DNA of 64,000 nucleotides from NCBI GenBank assembly GCA_029565685.1, contig JAKQNR010000035.1, forward strand, positions 372,001 through 436,000, read 5' to 3'. This document shows, piece after piece, positions 51,868 through 61,168 of the stretch. How positions within the stretch are numbered: position 1 is the first letter of the stretch; every line of letters begins with the position of its first letter. This DNA comes from a bacterium. Its GTDB lineage: Bacteria > Zhuqueibacterota > Zhuqueibacteria > Residuimicrobiales > Residuimicrobiaceae. Both the position numbers and the translations under genes were made by a program. The notes under the pieces were generated by a model. It searched no databases, had not been told where the DNA came from, and saw nothing but the letters and a program-made list of their open reading frames with translations.

Positions 51868-52545
51868 ATGACTGAACAGATTGCAGTGGAAAAAAAGATC
51901 CTCTCTGAAAACGATCGTCTGGCGGCTGAAATCCGCGACGCTTTGCAGCAGCGCCGCATTCCCGCGCTGAACCTGGTCAGCTCTCCGGGATCCGGAAAGA
52001 CCAGCCTGCTCGAGGTCACTTTAAAAGCTCTGGCCCGCCGGTTTTCCATCGGTCTGATCGCCGGCGACGTGCAGACAGAAAATGACGCGCAGCGTCTGCG
52101 GGCGGCAGGCGGGGCTCAGGTGCAGGCCATTGTCACCAACGGCGCCTGTCATTTGGACGCGCGAATGGTTGGACGCGCTCTGGCCGGCATGAACCTGGAA
52201 CGAATGGATCTGCTGGTCATCGAAAATGTCGGCAATTTGGTCTGCCCGTCCAGTTATGATCTGGGCGAGGATATGAAGATCGTTCTGATCAGCGCCACCG
52301 AAGGCGACGACAAGCCGCTCAAATACCCGGCGATGTTCCGCCGCGCGGCCATGATGATCGTCAATAAAACAGATCTGCTCGGTTTTTCCGATTTCAGCCT
52401 GGAGCGGGTGCAGAACAACGCCCGAAGCATCAACCCCGATCTGCAAATTCTCAGCCTATCCTGCCGCACCGGCAGCGGGGTCGATGCGTGGATCGCCTGG
52501 CTGACCGATCTGATCCTTCAGGCTAGACGGCCTTCCGCCGAATGA
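51868..52545 (+). CDS. hypB: Hydrogenase maturation GTPase HypB
   Basis: 225 aa from ATG 51868, eleven bases after GGAG, four bases beyond hypA. P-loop VSSPGSGKTSLL, metal-binding GDVQTENDAQ and TNGACHLDARMV with the conserved Cys-His, and guanine motif VNKTDLL. It lacks the N-terminal His-rich nickel store and the CxxCGC high-affinity nickel site of some homologues. It hydrolyses GTP to drive nickel insertion. Confidence 0.95.
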   Translation: MTEQIAVEKKILSENDRLAAEIRDALQQRRIPALNLVSSPGSGKTSLLEVTLKALARRFSIGLIAGDVQTENDAQRLRAAGGAQVQAIVTNGACHLDARMVGRALAGMNLERMDLLVIENVGNLVCPSSYDLGEDMKIVLISATEGDDKPLKYPAMFRRAAMMIVNKTDLLGFSDFSLERVQNNARSINPDLQILSLSCRTGSGVDAWIAWLTDLILQARRPSAE

Positions 52546-52767
52546 GTGGGCGGCAGCGAACAGGCGAAGCCCTGGGAGTGCAGCTTACGGTCGTTCTTTC
52601 CCCGGGCCTTTCTTTTTATCGACCTAACCGGGACGCTGAGCAGCAGCCCCAAGTGGGTGAATCGACTCGAGTGCCTGGTTCCGCCCTCGCTCCGCTCGGG
52701 CGGAACATAAATTTTCAGCGAAATCGATGACCGGGTTTTTCCCTTTAAGCCGGTGGAGCTGCGGAAA
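52546..52767. other. Gap between hypB and hypF
   Basis: About 220 bases with no gene; unusual in an otherwise tight cluster. CCGCCCTCGCTCCGCTCGGGCGG (52682-52704) forms a strong hairpin without a T-run. Confidence 0.5.
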
Positions 52768-55077
52768 ATGGAACGTCGACGCATACGATTATACGGCATC
52801 GTGCAGGGTGTCGGCTTCAGGCCTTTTGTCTATCAACTGGCCACCGAGCTCGATCTGTCGGGATTTGTGCGCAACGACGCGCATGGATTGCTGATCGAAG
52901 TGCAGGGACCGGCGAAAAGACTGGATGAATTTCACACTCGGCTGCTTAGACAGCAACCTGCTCTGGCGCGCATCGACCGGCACCGTTCGACCACCCTCAA
53001 GGTGCAGAAAGCAAATCCGTTCATCATCCGCCCCAGCCTGCGTGATCGTAAGGCCGTCACCGGCATCTCGCCGGACGTGGCTGTCTGCGCGCTCTGTTTG
53101 CAAGAGATGTCCGACTCGCACGATCGCCGGTTTCACTATCCCTTTATCAACTGCACCCATTGCGGGCCGCGCTATACCATTATCCGTTCGCTGCCCTATG
53201 ACCGGCCCAACACCTCTATGGCGGTTTTTCCCTTATGCCCGCAATGCCGTCAGGAATACGAATCGCCGGAAAACCGCCGCTTTCATGCACAGCCGAACGC
53301 TTGTCCGGTTTGCGGGCCGCGCTTGACTCTATGCACAGCGGACGGCCGGCTGATCCACGCCGATCCGCTCTTTCCCTTTATCTGGCGACAGCTGCAGCGA
53401 GGAGCGATCCTGGCGGTCCGCGGCGTCGGCGGCTTTCATCTCTGCGCAGACGCGCACAACAGCGCCGCGGTGCAAACCCTGCGCCTGCGCAAAGGCAGAG
53501 AGGAAAAGCCCCTTGCGATCATGGCGCGAGACCGGCAGACGGTGGAACGTCACTGCCGGTTGAATGAAGCGGAAAATGAATTATTATTCAGCCCCGCCCG
53601 GCCCATTGTTCTGTTGTCCAAAAAAGAGGGCAGCAGCTTGGCGTACGAGATCGCGCCCGGCAACCGCACGCTCGGCGTGATGGCGCCCTATGCGCCCTTG
53701 CATCATCTTTTACTGTCCGGGCCCCTGGACTGCCTGATCATGACCAGCGCTAATTTCTCCGAAGAGCCCATCGCCATCGCCAACGCCGAGGCGCTGGAGC
53801 GATTGAACCGGATCGCCGACTATTTTCTCCTTCATGACCGGGAGATCCTGCAGCGCTGCGATGACTCGGTGGCCCGCGTGATCATGCACAAGCCGGTCCT
53901 GATCCGCCGGTCGCGCGGCTATGTGCCGGAACCGATTCACCTGGCCCGCAGACTTTCCGCGCCGGTCCTGGCCTGTGGAGGCGAGTTGAAAAACACCATC
54001 GCACTGGCGCGCGACCGCCAGGTTTTTCTCAGCCAGCACATCGGCGATCTGAACAATCCGCAGGCCTTGGCCTTCTTTCAGCAGACCATCGACCATCTGC
54101 AGCAGGTTCTGGAGATCGAACCAGCGGTCATCGCATGCGATCTGCATCCAGACTATCTCTCCACCCAATGGGCACAGCGGCAAAAGAAAAAACCGCTGGT
54201 GGGCGTACAGCATCATCACGGCCATCTGGTTGCGGTCATGGCGGAGAATCAAATCACAGAGCCTTGCATCGGCGTCATCCTTGACGGCAGCGGATACGGC
54301 CTGGATGGAACCGTATGGGGCGGCGAAGTGCTCATCGGCGATGCCCGTTCCTGCCGTCGTTTCGCCTGGCTGCAGCCGGTTCCCATGCCGGGCGGTGAGG
54401 CCGCCGTTCGACAGCCCTGGCGCATGACCGCCGCCTATCTGCACGCGGTCTATGGCCATGATTTTCTTCAGCAGGATCTACCGCTGATCCAGCGGCACTC
54501 CCGGCAGGAGCTGACATGGATCATGCGCATGATGGCAACCGGAACCAACTGCCCCCTCACCTCCAGCTGCGGACGGCTCTTTGATGCAGTCGCAGGCCTG
54601 CTCGGACTGCGCGGAGAGATCAGTTATGAAGCACAGGCTGCCGTGGAATTGGAAATGCTCGCTGATGAACGACCGGCCGATCCTTACCCCACGCCTTCGG
54701 TTTCCGGCCCTGGCGCTCTGGCCACCGATTTCCTCATACGCCGGCTGGTGGAGGACTGGACGCGCGGCGCCGCTCCTGCGCTGATCGCGCAGCGCTTTCA
54801 TGCCACGTTGGCAGAGATCTTTGTGCAGGCATGCCGCGCGGCGCGGGAGAAAACAGGCATCCCCTTCGCAGCCCTGAGCGGCGGGGTGTTTCAAAACCGG
54901 CTGTTCTTCCACCTTATCCATGAGCGGCTGCAAAAAGAGGGATTCCAAGTGATCAGCCATCATTCGGTTCCGACCAACGACGGCGGCCTGGCGCTGGGAC
55001 AAGCGGTGATCGCCGCCGCTCGAGCGCAGAGGGTAAAAAAAATCAAAAATCAGCATCTTAATCGTGCCCAAAGATGA
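52768..55077 (+). CDS. hypF: Carbamoyltransferase HypF
   Basis: 769 aa from ATG 52768 (GGAG nine bases upstream; the GTG at 52753 is less likely). The domains are in standard order: acylphosphatase GIVQGVGFRPFVY, two zinc fingers (CALCLQEM..HCGPRYT, CPQCRQEY..CPVCGPR), YrdC-like AVRGVGGFHLCADA, and the Kae1-like part with QHHHGHL and the late SGGVFQNRLF. It turns carbamoyl phosphate into the CN ligands handed to HypE. Confidence 0.96.
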   Translation: MERRRIRLYGIVQGVGFRPFVYQLATELDLSGFVRNDAHGLLIEVQGPAKRLDEFHTRLLRQQPALARIDRHRSTTLKVQKANPFIIRPSLRDRKAVTGISPDVAVCALCLQEMSDSHDRRFHYPFINCTHCGPRYTIIRSLPYDRPNTSMAVFPLCPQCRQEYESPENRRFHAQPNACPVCGPRLTLCTADGRLIHADPLFPFIWRQLQRGAILAVRGVGGFHLCADAHNSAAVQTLRLRKGREEKPLAIMARDRQTVERHCRLNEAENELLFSPARPIVLLSKKEGSSLAYEIAPGNRTLGVMAPYAPLHHLLLSGPLDCLIMTSANFSEEPIAIANAEALERLNRIADYFLLHDREILQRCDDSVARVIMHKPVLIRRSRGYVPEPIHLARRLSAPVLACGGELKNTIALARDRQVFLSQHIGDLNNPQALAFFQQTIDHLQQVLEIEPAVIACDLHPDYLSTQWAQRQKKKPLVGVQHHHGHLVAVMAENQITEPCIGVILDGSGYGLDGTVWGGEVLIGDARSCRRFAWLQPVPMPGGEAAVRQPWRMTAAYLHAVYGHDFLQQDLPLIQRHSRQELTWIMRMMATGTNCPLTSSCGRLFDAVAGLLGLRGEISYEAQAAVELEMLADERPADPYPTPSVSGPGALATDFLIRRLVEDWTRGAAPALIAQRFHATLAEIFVQACRAAREKTGIPFAALSGGVFQNRLFFHLIHERLQKEGFQVISHHSVPTNDGGLALGQAVIAAARAQRVKKIKNQHLNRAQR

Positions 55078-55090
55078 TGCAGGAGGGATT

Positions 55091-55342
55091 ATGTGTCTGG
55101 CCATCCCCGGAAGGGTGGAAAGTCTCGAGCAGCAAGACGGTATGCTCATGGGGCGGGTGGATTTTAACGGCATCAACAAAATGGTCTGCCTCGCCTATGT
55201 GCCGGAGGTGCAGATCGGACAGCAGGTCATGGTGCACGCCGGTTTTGCCATTCAGATCGTGGACGAAGAAGAAGTACGACAATTTCATCAACTCTGGCAG
55301 CAGGTTTTGGACCACACCTCTGACCGCCGGCAGGAGCGCTGA
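55091..55342 (+). CDS. hypC: Hydrogenase maturation chaperone HypC
   Basis: 83 aa from ATG 55091, after AGGAGG. The start MCLAIPGRV with the invariant Cys2 that binds the Fe(CN)2CO fragment, and VGFAI-like strand HAGFAIQIVDE, are typical. It overlaps hypD by one base (TGATG). Confidence 0.95.
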   Translation: MCLAIPGRVESLEQQDGMLMGRVDFNGINKMVCLAYVPEVQIGQQVMVHAGFAIQIVDEEEVRQFHQLWQQVLDHTSDRRQER

Positions 55343-56424
55343 TGGATGTCAATGAACCCTTTCGCAATCCGAATCTGGCCGAACGGCTGCTGAAAGAACT
55401 TGCAGCGGATCCGCAGCCTGCGGTCATCATGGAGATATGCGGCGGTCAAACCCACAGCCTGCTGGCCAGCGGCCTCGATCAGCTTTTGCCGCGAACCTTG
55501 GAATTGGTGCACGGCCCCGGATGTCCGGTCTGCGTCACGCCGGTGGAGATGATCGACAAAGCCATTCACCTGGCGGAAAACCGTCACGTGCTGTTCACCA
55601 CGTTTGGCGATATGCTGCGCGTACCAGGCTCCAACAGCCATCTGTTGGCAGCCAAAAGCCGGGGCGCGGATGTGCGGATGCTCTATTCCCCACTGGACGC
55701 ACTGGCTCTGGCGGAACAGCGTCCGGATAAAAAGGTGGTGTTCTGGGCCATTGGCTTTGAAACCACTGCACCGGCCACCGCCCTGGCGGTGTGGATGGCG
55801 AGGCAAAAAAAAGTGAAAAATTTTTCTCTTCTGGTCTCTCACGTGCTGGTGCCGCCGGCCATGCGCCAGCTTCTCTCTTCTCCGCAAAACCGAGTGCAGG
55901 CATTTCTCGCCGCAGGTCATGTTTGCGCAGTGACGGGCTGGCAGCCGTACCAGGCGATCGCCGAGGAATTCCACACACCCATTGTGGTCACAGGATTCGA
56001 ACCCGTGGATCTGCTGCTGGGAATCCACCGGGCCATGCAGCTGCTGCGCTCAGGCTGCGGCCGAGTGGACAACGCCTATGGCCGTGTGGTCCGGCGCTGC
56101 GGCAATGAGGCGGCTCTGAACCGCATCGCCGAGGTCTATTGCCAATGCGATCGGACCTGGCGCGGCCTCGGGCTGATCCCGGCCAGCGGGTTACGCCTGC
56201 GCGATGAGTTCGCTGAATACGATGCAGAAAAAATCTTTGATCTGCAAAGCAATCATGCGGCGCAAACCGGGCCCTGCATCAGCGGCCTCATCCTGCAGGG
56301 ATTGAAAAAACCATCGGATTGTCCATTGTTCTCCGTCGACTGCACGCCTGAGCATCCGCTGGGCGCGCCCATGGTTTCGGCGGAAGGCGCGTGCGCCGCC
56401 TATTATCATTATAAAACCAGATAA
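55342..56424 (+). CDS. hypD: Hydrogenase maturation iron-sulfur protein HypD
   Basis: 360 aa. EICGGQTH and GPGCPVCVTP carry the Fe- and disulfide-forming Cys residues; GFETTAPATA and the C-terminal 4Fe-4S cluster region with CISGLILQG are present. Together with HypC it assembles the Fe(CN)2CO unit. Confidence 0.96.
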   Translation: MDVNEPFRNPNLAERLLKELAADPQPAVIMEICGGQTHSLLASGLDQLLPRTLELVHGPGCPVCVTPVEMIDKAIHLAENRHVLFTTFGDMLRVPGSNSHLLAAKSRGADVRMLYSPLDALALAEQRPDKKVVFWAIGFETTAPATALAVWMARQKKVKNFSLLVSHVLVPPAMRQLLSSPQNRVQAFLAAGHVCAVTGWQPYQAIAEEFHTPIVVTGFEPVDLLLGIHRAMQLLRSGCGRVDNAYGRVVRRCGNEAALNRIAEVYCQCDRTWRGLGLIPASGLRLRDEFAEYDAEKIFDLQSNHAAQTGPCISGLILQGLKKPSDCPLFSVDCTPEHPLGAPMVSAEGACAAYYHYKTR

Positions 56425-56439
56425 CCTTTCAGGCGCCCC

Positions 56440-57498
56440 ATGAATAAAGAGCAAAATACATTCAGCGGCAGCCGGTCTGCTTTGGCCCATCCACCCATTG
56501 TGCAGATGGCGCACGGCAGCGGCGGCCGCATGATGCACGACCTGATCCGCAATTTTTTTCACGCCCACTTGGTCAGCGACCAGCTGCAAAAAGGGGATGA
56601 CGCAGCCACGCTGGCCATGGGATCCAGCCGTATCGCCTTTACCACGGACAGCTATGTTGTGCAACCCATTTTTTTTCCAGGCGGCGACATAGGAGACCTC
56701 GCGGTCAACGGCACGGTCAATGATCTGTGCATGTGCGGCGCCCGGCCGCTCTATCTCAGCGCCGGCTTTATATTGGAAGAGGGGCTGGCGTTCGATGAGC
56801 TGGAACGCGTTCTACAGTCCATGGCGGCTGCGGCAGAGAGAGCGGGCGTACAAATCGTAACCGGCGACACCAAAGTGGTGGATCACGGCAAGGCTGACCG
56901 TTTGTTCATCAACACGGCAGGCGTCGGCATCCTGGAACACGATCACGAAATGGGCGCCCGCTGCCTGCAGCCCGGGGATCAGATCCTCCTGAGCGGTCCG
57001 ATCGGCCAGCACGGCCTCGCCGTGCTGTCGCAACGGCAAGGCCTCGAGTTTTCCGGAGAGATCATCAGCGATACCGCTCCGCTGCACGAGTTGACAGCCT
57101 CCCTGCTGGCAGAGTGCGGCGCTGCTGTACACGCCCTGAGGGATCCCACCCGCGGTGGTGTGGCCGCTGCGCTCAATGAATGGGCCGAAACCTCGGGCGT
57201 CGAAATTCGGATTGCGCAGAATAAAATTCCAGTGCTGCCGGCGGTGCAGAGCGGATGCGCCCTACTCGGCCTCGATCCCCTCAGCCTGGCCAATGAAGGA
57301 AAAATGCTTGCCGTGGTGGCTTCCGAGTGGGCGGAGCGGGCTCTGCAGGTGATGCGCGAACACCCATTGGGGCGACAGGCAGCGCACATCGGCGAGGTAA
57401 AGGCCGGATCAGCCGGATGGGTGAGCCTCCGCACCGAACTGGGCGCCTGGCGTGTGCTGGCGTGGCCGTCCGGCGAACTGCTGCCGAGAATCTGTTGA
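56440..57498 (+). CDS. hypE: Hydrogenase maturation protein HypE
   Basis: 352 aa. The N-terminal AIRS-type ATP-binding part shows AHGSGGRMMHDLI, GDDAATLAMGSS and the GDTKVVD motif. The protein ends in PRIC, the C-terminal Cys that carries the thiocarboxamide/thiocyanate. It is related to SelD but the C-terminal Cys marks it as HypE. Last gene of the hyp set; no hydrogenase gene follows. Confidence 0.96.
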   Translation: MNKEQNTFSGSRSALAHPPIVQMAHGSGGRMMHDLIRNFFHAHLVSDQLQKGDDAATLAMGSSRIAFTTDSYVVQPIFFPGGDIGDLAVNGTVNDLCMCGARPLYLSAGFILEEGLAFDELERVLQSMAAAAERAGVQIVTGDTKVVDHGKADRLFINTAGVGILEHDHEMGARCLQPGDQILLSGPIGQHGLAVLSQRQGLEFSGEIISDTAPLHELTASLLAECGAAVHALRDPTRGGVAAALNEWAETSGVEIRIAQNKIPVLPAVQSGCALLGLDPLSLANEGKMLAVVASEWAERALQVMREHPLGRQAAHIGEVKAGSAGWVSLRTELGAWRVLAWPSGELLPRIC

Positions 57499-57671
57499 TG
57501 AACCGATCATAGAGCCGGCGAGCATCGGCTGCCTTCCATTTTTTTATCGGGACTGTGTGAACAGGTAAAGAGGTCCGGTGCGGTGAAACAAGAAATAATA
57601 TTTTTCCATCGAACGATCAAGCACCTGTTGGATCGTTGGGACAATCAACGCTGAAGCAGTCCAGGTTGCCG

Positions 57672-58874
57672 ATGAAAAAGACCGGCCTTAGTCCACGGAA
57701 CCTATTTCACTCGATTCTGGTCGCAGGAATGCTTCTGCGTCTGCTGTTTCTGCTGTTCATGCCGGCCTGGCAATCGCCGGATGAATACGCCCATTACTGG
57801 GTAAGCGAACAGATCGCATCCACCGGCCGGCTGCCGCTGAGCAAACCGGATGACCTCTCCTACGAGGCCTATCAGCCGCCGCTGCACTATGCCATCGTCG
57901 CCGGCCTGCTGCTGTTTCCTCACGAACCCATGACCTTTTCAGTGATCCCGCACAGACCGGCCGGGCTGTTGCTGGCGCTGCGCATGATCTCCCTGGCCTG
58001 CGGCGTCGGCGTTATCTTTTTTTCTTACCGGCTGTTCAAAAACATGGCATGGCTCAGCCCCAACGAAACCCTGCTCTGCACCGCTTTTATCGCTTTTCTG
58101 CCGACCTTTGTCGGCGTGACTTCGTCGGTCAACAACGACAGCCTGACGATTTTTCTCGCAACCCTCAGCCTGTTTTTCCTCTTCCGCGACACTCTGCACG
58201 ATCAGGACGCATGGTTCAGCGGACTGGCTGCCGGGCTGGCGTTGCTGACCAAACTCACCGCGCTCATCATTCTGCCTGCAATCTTTATATGGATCGCCAG
58301 CCGTTGTCAAAAATCAAAGCGAATCAGGATCGCCGTCCTGTTCCTTCTCGGCTGTTCCATTGGATGGATCGCCCTTCTGACGGTCAACTGGCAGCAGTAC
58401 CGGTCGCTGGTAGCCGTCACTCCGGGCGTGGATAGGGGATGCTACTTTTCTGCATCGCAATGCCTGTGGGCGTTGCGCAATTTGAGCTGGAGCTATTGGC
58501 TGGCTTTCGGCCGCATCTACCAAGTGACAGCGCCCGTCGCCCTGTATCTTGTGACCGTGCTGCCGGCCATGGTCATCGCCGCCGTCGGCTGGCTGCGCAT
58601 GCGCAGAGGGCAACCCGGTCTATTCCTCCTCACCAACATATCGCTGCTGCTGGGGACAGGCGCTTCGCTGTGGTTCACTCTGTCTTATCCGCCGGGAATG
58701 CAGACAAGTTGGGGAAAAAATCTCTATCCCCTCTTGCCATTGTCCGCAATTTTCATGATATTAGGCGTCAGAAACGCTTTCGCCAGACTGCGGAATGCCA
58801 TTCCGGTTATCCTGATCGCGTTGTTGCTGTGCGGGTGTCTGTATGGCTGGTTGGGGCTGCAAAGTCTGCAATAA
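57672..58874 (+). CDS. GT39/ArnT-like polytopic membrane glycosyltransferase
   Basis: 400 aa from ATG 57672. About ten hydrophobic helices. The first loop LFMPAWQSPDEYAHYWVSEQ carries the DE motif of GT-C enzymes, followed by LSYEAYQPPLHYAIVAGLL, the second acidic loop typical of PMT/ArnT-like proteins. It should transfer a sugar from a polyprenyl phosphate to a lipid or polymer facing the periplasm. Acceptor and sugar are unknown. Upstream is the 170-base gap after hypE, downstream a 72-base gap to the next gene. Confidence 0.75.
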   Translation: MKKTGLSPRNLFHSILVAGMLLRLLFLLFMPAWQSPDEYAHYWVSEQIASTGRLPLSKPDDLSYEAYQPPLHYAIVAGLLLFPHEPMTFSVIPHRPAGLLLALRMISLACGVGVIFFSYRLFKNMAWLSPNETLLCTAFIAFLPTFVGVTSSVNNDSLTIFLATLSLFFLFRDTLHDQDAWFSGLAAGLALLTKLTALIILPAIFIWIASRCQKSKRIRIAVLFLLGCSIGWIALLTVNWQQYRSLVAVTPGVDRGCYFSASQCLWALRNLSWSYWLAFGRIYQVTAPVALYLVTVLPAMVIAAVGWLRMRRGQPGLFLLTNISLLLGTGASLWFTLSYPPGMQTSWGKNLYPLLPLSAIFMILGVRNAFARLRNAIPVILIALLLCGCLYGWLGLQSLQ

Positions 58875-58946
58875 ACCGCCGGAAAAGAGCGCTCGATCAA
58901 GAAAGCGAAAAAACAACCGCTACTAACCAAGGATGAGGGTTACGCC

Positions 58947-61130
58947 ATGAACAATGTGCGCAGGACAGCCGGAGTTTTGCTGCTGATGTTCTTGTTTCTC
59001 CATTGCCGGCCGCAGAATTCCATATCCATTCACAGCAGCGAGACCGCCTTTACTTTCGATGCCGCCAAACCATCCCTCACGATCACCAGCCCGCGGCTGT
59101 ACAAACCTCTGATGATGGACGCCTATCATCAGGCAGCCGGCTTTCAACGAATATCGATGAGCTGGTCGTCGGATGCACAGCTGCCCAGCCGTTCCACTGT
59201 ATTCACCGATGCACAGCAGCGCACCCTCATCTGCAACGAGACCTTTGCGCCGATCCCCGGCGGCCTGTCCTGGCAAGTGGAATGGAGCACGCCGGAGGCC
59301 GAACCCTTTACCACACCGCTGCAGACAGTCTGTCGGCTTTTCAGCCATGAACAGACAGCCCGCTTCTGGACCAGTTGGGGCGACCCCACGCAGGTGGAAC
59401 CTGTGGATCGAGCCATTCAACTCAGTAAACAATGGGTGGATCCTCTGCAGCCGCAGCCGCTGCGCGATATGCATCTGGTATACGGCGGCCACAAGTCGCT
59501 GGGCGGCGGTTTCTGTCTGCCCGCGTTTACCGTTCTTTATCCGCAGCAGAATACGGCCTGGTCGTTGGTGCAATCGCCTGAGGATACGCTGCTCAACATG
59601 GATCTCAAGACCAGCGCGCAAGGCCGGTTTGAATTCAACCGGACCGATCTTCGTCTCAGCCGAAATCGATCGGTTCGCCACACCCTGTCGCTCATCGTCC
59701 ATGAGGCGGACTGGCGCGCCGGAATATCCTGGATCGTCGAACGCTATCCGGCTTATTTCAATCCGCCGAACCCGAATGCCGGCCGGGTCGCCGGCTGTGG
59801 ACTCTACTCTTCCTATGAGGGAGAATTCGATGCAAAAAAATTCCACCGAATGGGCGGTCTGGTCAACTGGAAGGCCAGTTTTGATTTTCCCTATATGGGC
59901 ATGTTCATCCCGCCGTTGCAGGATCGTAACAGAAAATGGCGGCGTTTTGCCATGGATCCAAACCAGCCGGCCACTTACACTACAATCAACCAGATGGCGC
60001 GCTATGCCACCTCGATGAAGGAAAAAGGATTCTACTCCCTGAACTATTTTAATGTAACCGAATTCGGCGCATGGATCAAATACCCACCCCCTGCTTCGCG
60101 CGTATCGGGCCAGGAGCTGTGGCAGGACGCCAACGCCTTTCTCTACACTCGCCTGAACAGCGCCATTCTCTACGGCGCTCAACAGAACGGCGGCGAGGGG
60201 TGGGACAATCGCACCGCTGCGCTGCAAAAACACCCTGTCGCCGGAATTCATGATAGGCCGCACTTTACCTGGGGCGAAGCGGTAGCCATGGACTGCGGCG
60301 ACTCGACCTATGCGGACTTTCTCATCGATCAGTGCCGCCTGCACCTGGACTATTTTCCCAATGCCCACGGCATCTGCATCGACCGCATGGACTGGCTGGG
60401 CGAATATAACAGCCGGCGCGACGACGGCGTCAGTTGGGTCGGCGACCGGCCGGTCGCCAGTTTGTACTTTTCCTGGATGCAGCTGCTGGATCGCATAGGC
60501 CCCTTATGGCATGGTGAAAATAAAGTCATTTTCTGCAATCCGCATGTCAACCGCATCGAACTGATGCGGCAGATCGACGGCGTGTATAATGAATTCGGCC
60601 ACATCGGCTTTAATTTGAATCTGTCGGCCTTTCTCTGCCTGCGCAAAACCCTGATGGCCTGGACTTCCAGCGTCGACGATCTCAAAAAAGATCCAGACGC
60701 CTATCTGCAGCATCACCTGTACATGGGCGCGTTTCCCACCGCCCCCTTTCCCGCCAACGACCATACCATTGAACCGGATCCCTGGGCTGAGAGCTATTAC
60801 CTTGATTATGGTCCGCTCTTTCGTCTGCTCGTCAATAAAAAATGGGTGCTGACGCCGCATGTAATCGAGGTAAAAGATCAAACCGCGAAAGCCAATCTGT
60901 TTCAAACCGAAGCCGGCTGGGTCATTCCCGTGATCCACGGCGAAGAACCCATTGCTCAGATCCATCTCAAAAACATCGATCTAAACGACATGATCAGTTG
61001 TTATGTAATCTATCCCGGTGGCAGGTCCACTCCAGCGTTTGCGGATCGCGACGGCAACCAGGGATGGAAGATCTGCATCCCCCTGGAACGCCGCTGCGCC
61101 ATGGTGGTCATCGGCACGCGAAAAAGCTGA
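58947..61130 (+). CDS. Exported glycosidase-like protein, family unassigned
   Basis: 727 aa, ATG 58947. A signal sequence (AGVLLLMFLFLHC) ends in Cys, so it may be a lipoprotein, although His at -1 is unusual. An N-terminal beta-rich region (~30-270) precedes a barrel-like region with YFNVTEFGAWIKYP, HFTWGEAVAMDCGDS, and NAHGICIDRMDWLGEYNSRR. The last resembles the nucleophile strand of TIM-barrel glycosidases (Asp in CIDRMDW). A C-terminal small beta domain starts after WVLTPHVIEV. This layout resembles GH families 31/36/97-like but no signature is decisive. The sensor kinase gene follows 38 bases later. Confidence 0.6.
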   Translation: MNNVRRTAGVLLLMFLFLHCRPQNSISIHSSETAFTFDAAKPSLTITSPRLYKPLMMDAYHQAAGFQRISMSWSSDAQLPSRSTVFTDAQQRTLICNETFAPIPGGLSWQVEWSTPEAEPFTTPLQTVCRLFSHEQTARFWTSWGDPTQVEPVDRAIQLSKQWVDPLQPQPLRDMHLVYGGHKSLGGGFCLPAFTVLYPQQNTAWSLVQSPEDTLLNMDLKTSAQGRFEFNRTDLRLSRNRSVRHTLSLIVHEADWRAGISWIVERYPAYFNPPNPNAGRVAGCGLYSSYEGEFDAKKFHRMGGLVNWKASFDFPYMGMFIPPLQDRNRKWRRFAMDPNQPATYTTINQMARYATSMKEKGFYSLNYFNVTEFGAWIKYPPPASRVSGQELWQDANAFLYTRLNSAILYGAQQNGGEGWDNRTAALQKHPVAGIHDRPHFTWGEAVAMDCGDSTYADFLIDQCRLHLDYFPNAHGICIDRMDWLGEYNSRRDDGVSWVGDRPVASLYFSWMQLLDRIGPLWHGENKVIFCNPHVNRIELMRQIDGVYNEFGHIGFNLNLSAFLCLRKTLMAWTSSVDDLKKDPDAYLQHHLYMGAFPTAPFPANDHTIEPDPWAESYYLDYGPLFRLLVNKKWVLTPHVIEVKDQTAKANLFQTEAGWVIPVIHGEEPIAQIHLKNIDLNDMISCYVIYPGGRSTPAFADRDGNQGWKICIPLERRCAMVVIGTRKS

Positions 61131-61168
61131 TCGGACATGATCGCAATTCCGTCTATTTGGATTATATT

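Noticed and set aside
56440..57498. HypE as selenophosphate synthetase SelD, supporting the selenoprotein idea
   Set aside because: The protein ends in PRIC and sits at the end of a hyp cluster, so it is HypE; it gives no evidence for Sec synthesis.
58923..60368. 481-codon minus-strand frame opposite the glycosidase-like gene
   Set aside because: The plus-strand gene has a signal sequence and barrel-type motifs; the antisense has none.
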